Source: Halanaerobiales bacterium (GTDB lineage: Bacteria > Bacillota > Halanaerobiia > Halanaerobiales > DTU029). From it: DNA of 64,000 bases. Location of the stretch: NCBI GenBank assembly GCA_022360715.1, contig JAKSCG010000078.1, positions 91,101 to 155,100 on the forward strand. The letters are read 5' to 3'. Positions 63,638 through 64,000 of the stretch are shown in pieces (the first letter of the stretch is position 1; every line of letters begins with the position of its first letter). Under the pieces are notes generated by a model, which had not been told where the DNA came from, ran no database searches, and was given only the letters and a program-made list of their open reading frames with translations. The position numbers and the translations under genes were made by a program.

Positions 63638-63779
63638 ACGGCAAGCCATCTTCTTCTAATTTCTAACATCAGTCACCGCTTTCAAAAATTATTTAAATTA
63701 AAGGATTATTACATTTTTTGTATAATTAAATTAGTAGCTTAATATTTTTAACTATGGGATCAAACTCGGGAGGGATAAA

Positions 63780-64000
63780 ATGAAGGAAAACTTAAAAAAT
63801 CTGTTTAAGGTAGGCGGATTGGATTACGGGGACTTAAGATTTGAGCAAAATCAGGAGATCGAGATTAGTTATGAAGGACAAGAACTAAAAGAGATTAAGA
63901 ATTCCTATCGGGAAGGAGGGTATCTCCGTATCTATAATCAGGGAAGCAAAGCAGTCGGTGCATTCAGTGAACTACAGGATGCCTCCAAAACCAGGGATAA
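63780..64000 (+). CDS. TldD/PmbA-family metalloprotease-like protein, N-terminal part
   Basis: 73 residues before the window ends. GGLDYGDLRFEQNQEIEISYEGQELKEIKNSYREGGYLRIYN is the N-terminal fold of TldD/PmbA proteins, which process peptides such as microcin precursors or degrade unfolded peptides. ATG at 63780 after GGGAGGG. It is 140 bases behind the rhodopsin gene, same direction; a separate promoter is likely but not proven. The catalytic His/Glu metal motif lies beyond the window. Confidence 0.8.
   Translation, partial: MKENLKNLFKVGGLDYGDLRFEQNQEIEISYEGQELKEIKNSYREGGYLRIYNQGSKAVGAFSELQDASKTRD

Noticed and set aside
1..64000. CRISPR arrays, rRNA and tRNA genes
   Set aside because: No regularly spaced repeats and no cloverleaf or rRNA sequence was recognised on either strand; a tRNAscan run would settle the tRNA question.

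Overview
The window looks like chromosome from a low-GC, endospore-forming Firmicute, most likely an anaerobic fermentative Clostridia-type organism. Spore-related genes (a LysM-SleB cortex hydrolase, a YjcZ-like micropeptide, a YmaF-like protein and a Gly/Tyr-rich coat-like peptide) sit at 56-60 kb. Two ABC substrate-binding proteins carry cleavable signal peptides without a lipobox cysteine. That would suit a periplasm, i.e. a diderm lineage such as Halanaerobiales, but the taxonomic placement is inference.

Layout. 0-4.6 kb (minus strand): start of a threonine aldolase, then larE-larB-larC for the nickel-pincer cofactor of lactate-racemase-type enzymes, with larC split into two frames over an A11 run, then an iron-sulfur aldo/keto reductase and an ArsR regulator. 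4.8-7 kb: a phytoene-desaturase/RetSat-like flavoprotein and its TetR regulator. 7.1-15.6 kb: an AT-rich accessory island with two decayed transposases, a dying radical-SAM peptide (RiPP) locus, a GC-rich folded element, and small minus-strand genes (zinc ribbon, methyltransferase, flavin reductase-like, HEPN/MNT, hydrolase) separated by two families of short repeats. 15.6-17.7 kb: glutamate dehydrogenase and ferritin.

17.7-27.1 kb: a sugar or amino-sugar operon (KbaZ-type aldolase subunit, binding protein, two permeases, GntR regulator, DUF5107-TPR protein, BadF-type sugar kinase) with matching TTGTACTAACAA boxes. 27.4-30.2 kb: a TrpXYZ-like ABC transporter. 30.3-32.6 kb: OsmC, a cysteine-desulfurase-like enzyme and a DsrE-like protein. 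32.8 kb: a free-standing small-RNA candidate with a consensus promoter. 33-35 kb: a two-component system. 35.1-39.6 kb: a tightly overlapping Leloir operon, galE-(42-aa ORF)-galT-galK-ROK.

39.7-43.6 kb: a heterodimeric ABC exporter preceded by a 33-codon leader peptide and two hairpins that look like a translation-controlled attenuator. 43.8-53.1 kb: a CAP-domain lipoprotein, a peptide-type ABC exporter, a MerR/UvrA-like/MATE resistance operon, a nitrilase-family amidase and an HD protein. 53.2-56.1 kb: AT-rich accessory genes (PIN/RHH toxin-antitoxin pair, methyltransferase, DinB-like, Nudix). 56.2-60.8 kb: spore genes plus GH4 alpha-galactosidase and a PfkB sugar kinase. 60.9-62.8 kb: a YtrA-type GntR/ABC operon.

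The outstanding gene is at 62.9 kb: a microbial rhodopsin very close to Anabaena sensory rhodopsin (xenorhodopsin clade), with the Schiff-base lysine, Asp/Thr/Ser in helix C and proline at the bacteriorhodopsin Asp212 position. No retinal-producing gene is visible in the window. The window ends inside a TldD/PmbA-family gene. Alpha-galactosidase, the Leloir genes, the sugar operon and the PfkB kinase together suggest a consumer of galactose-containing glycans.
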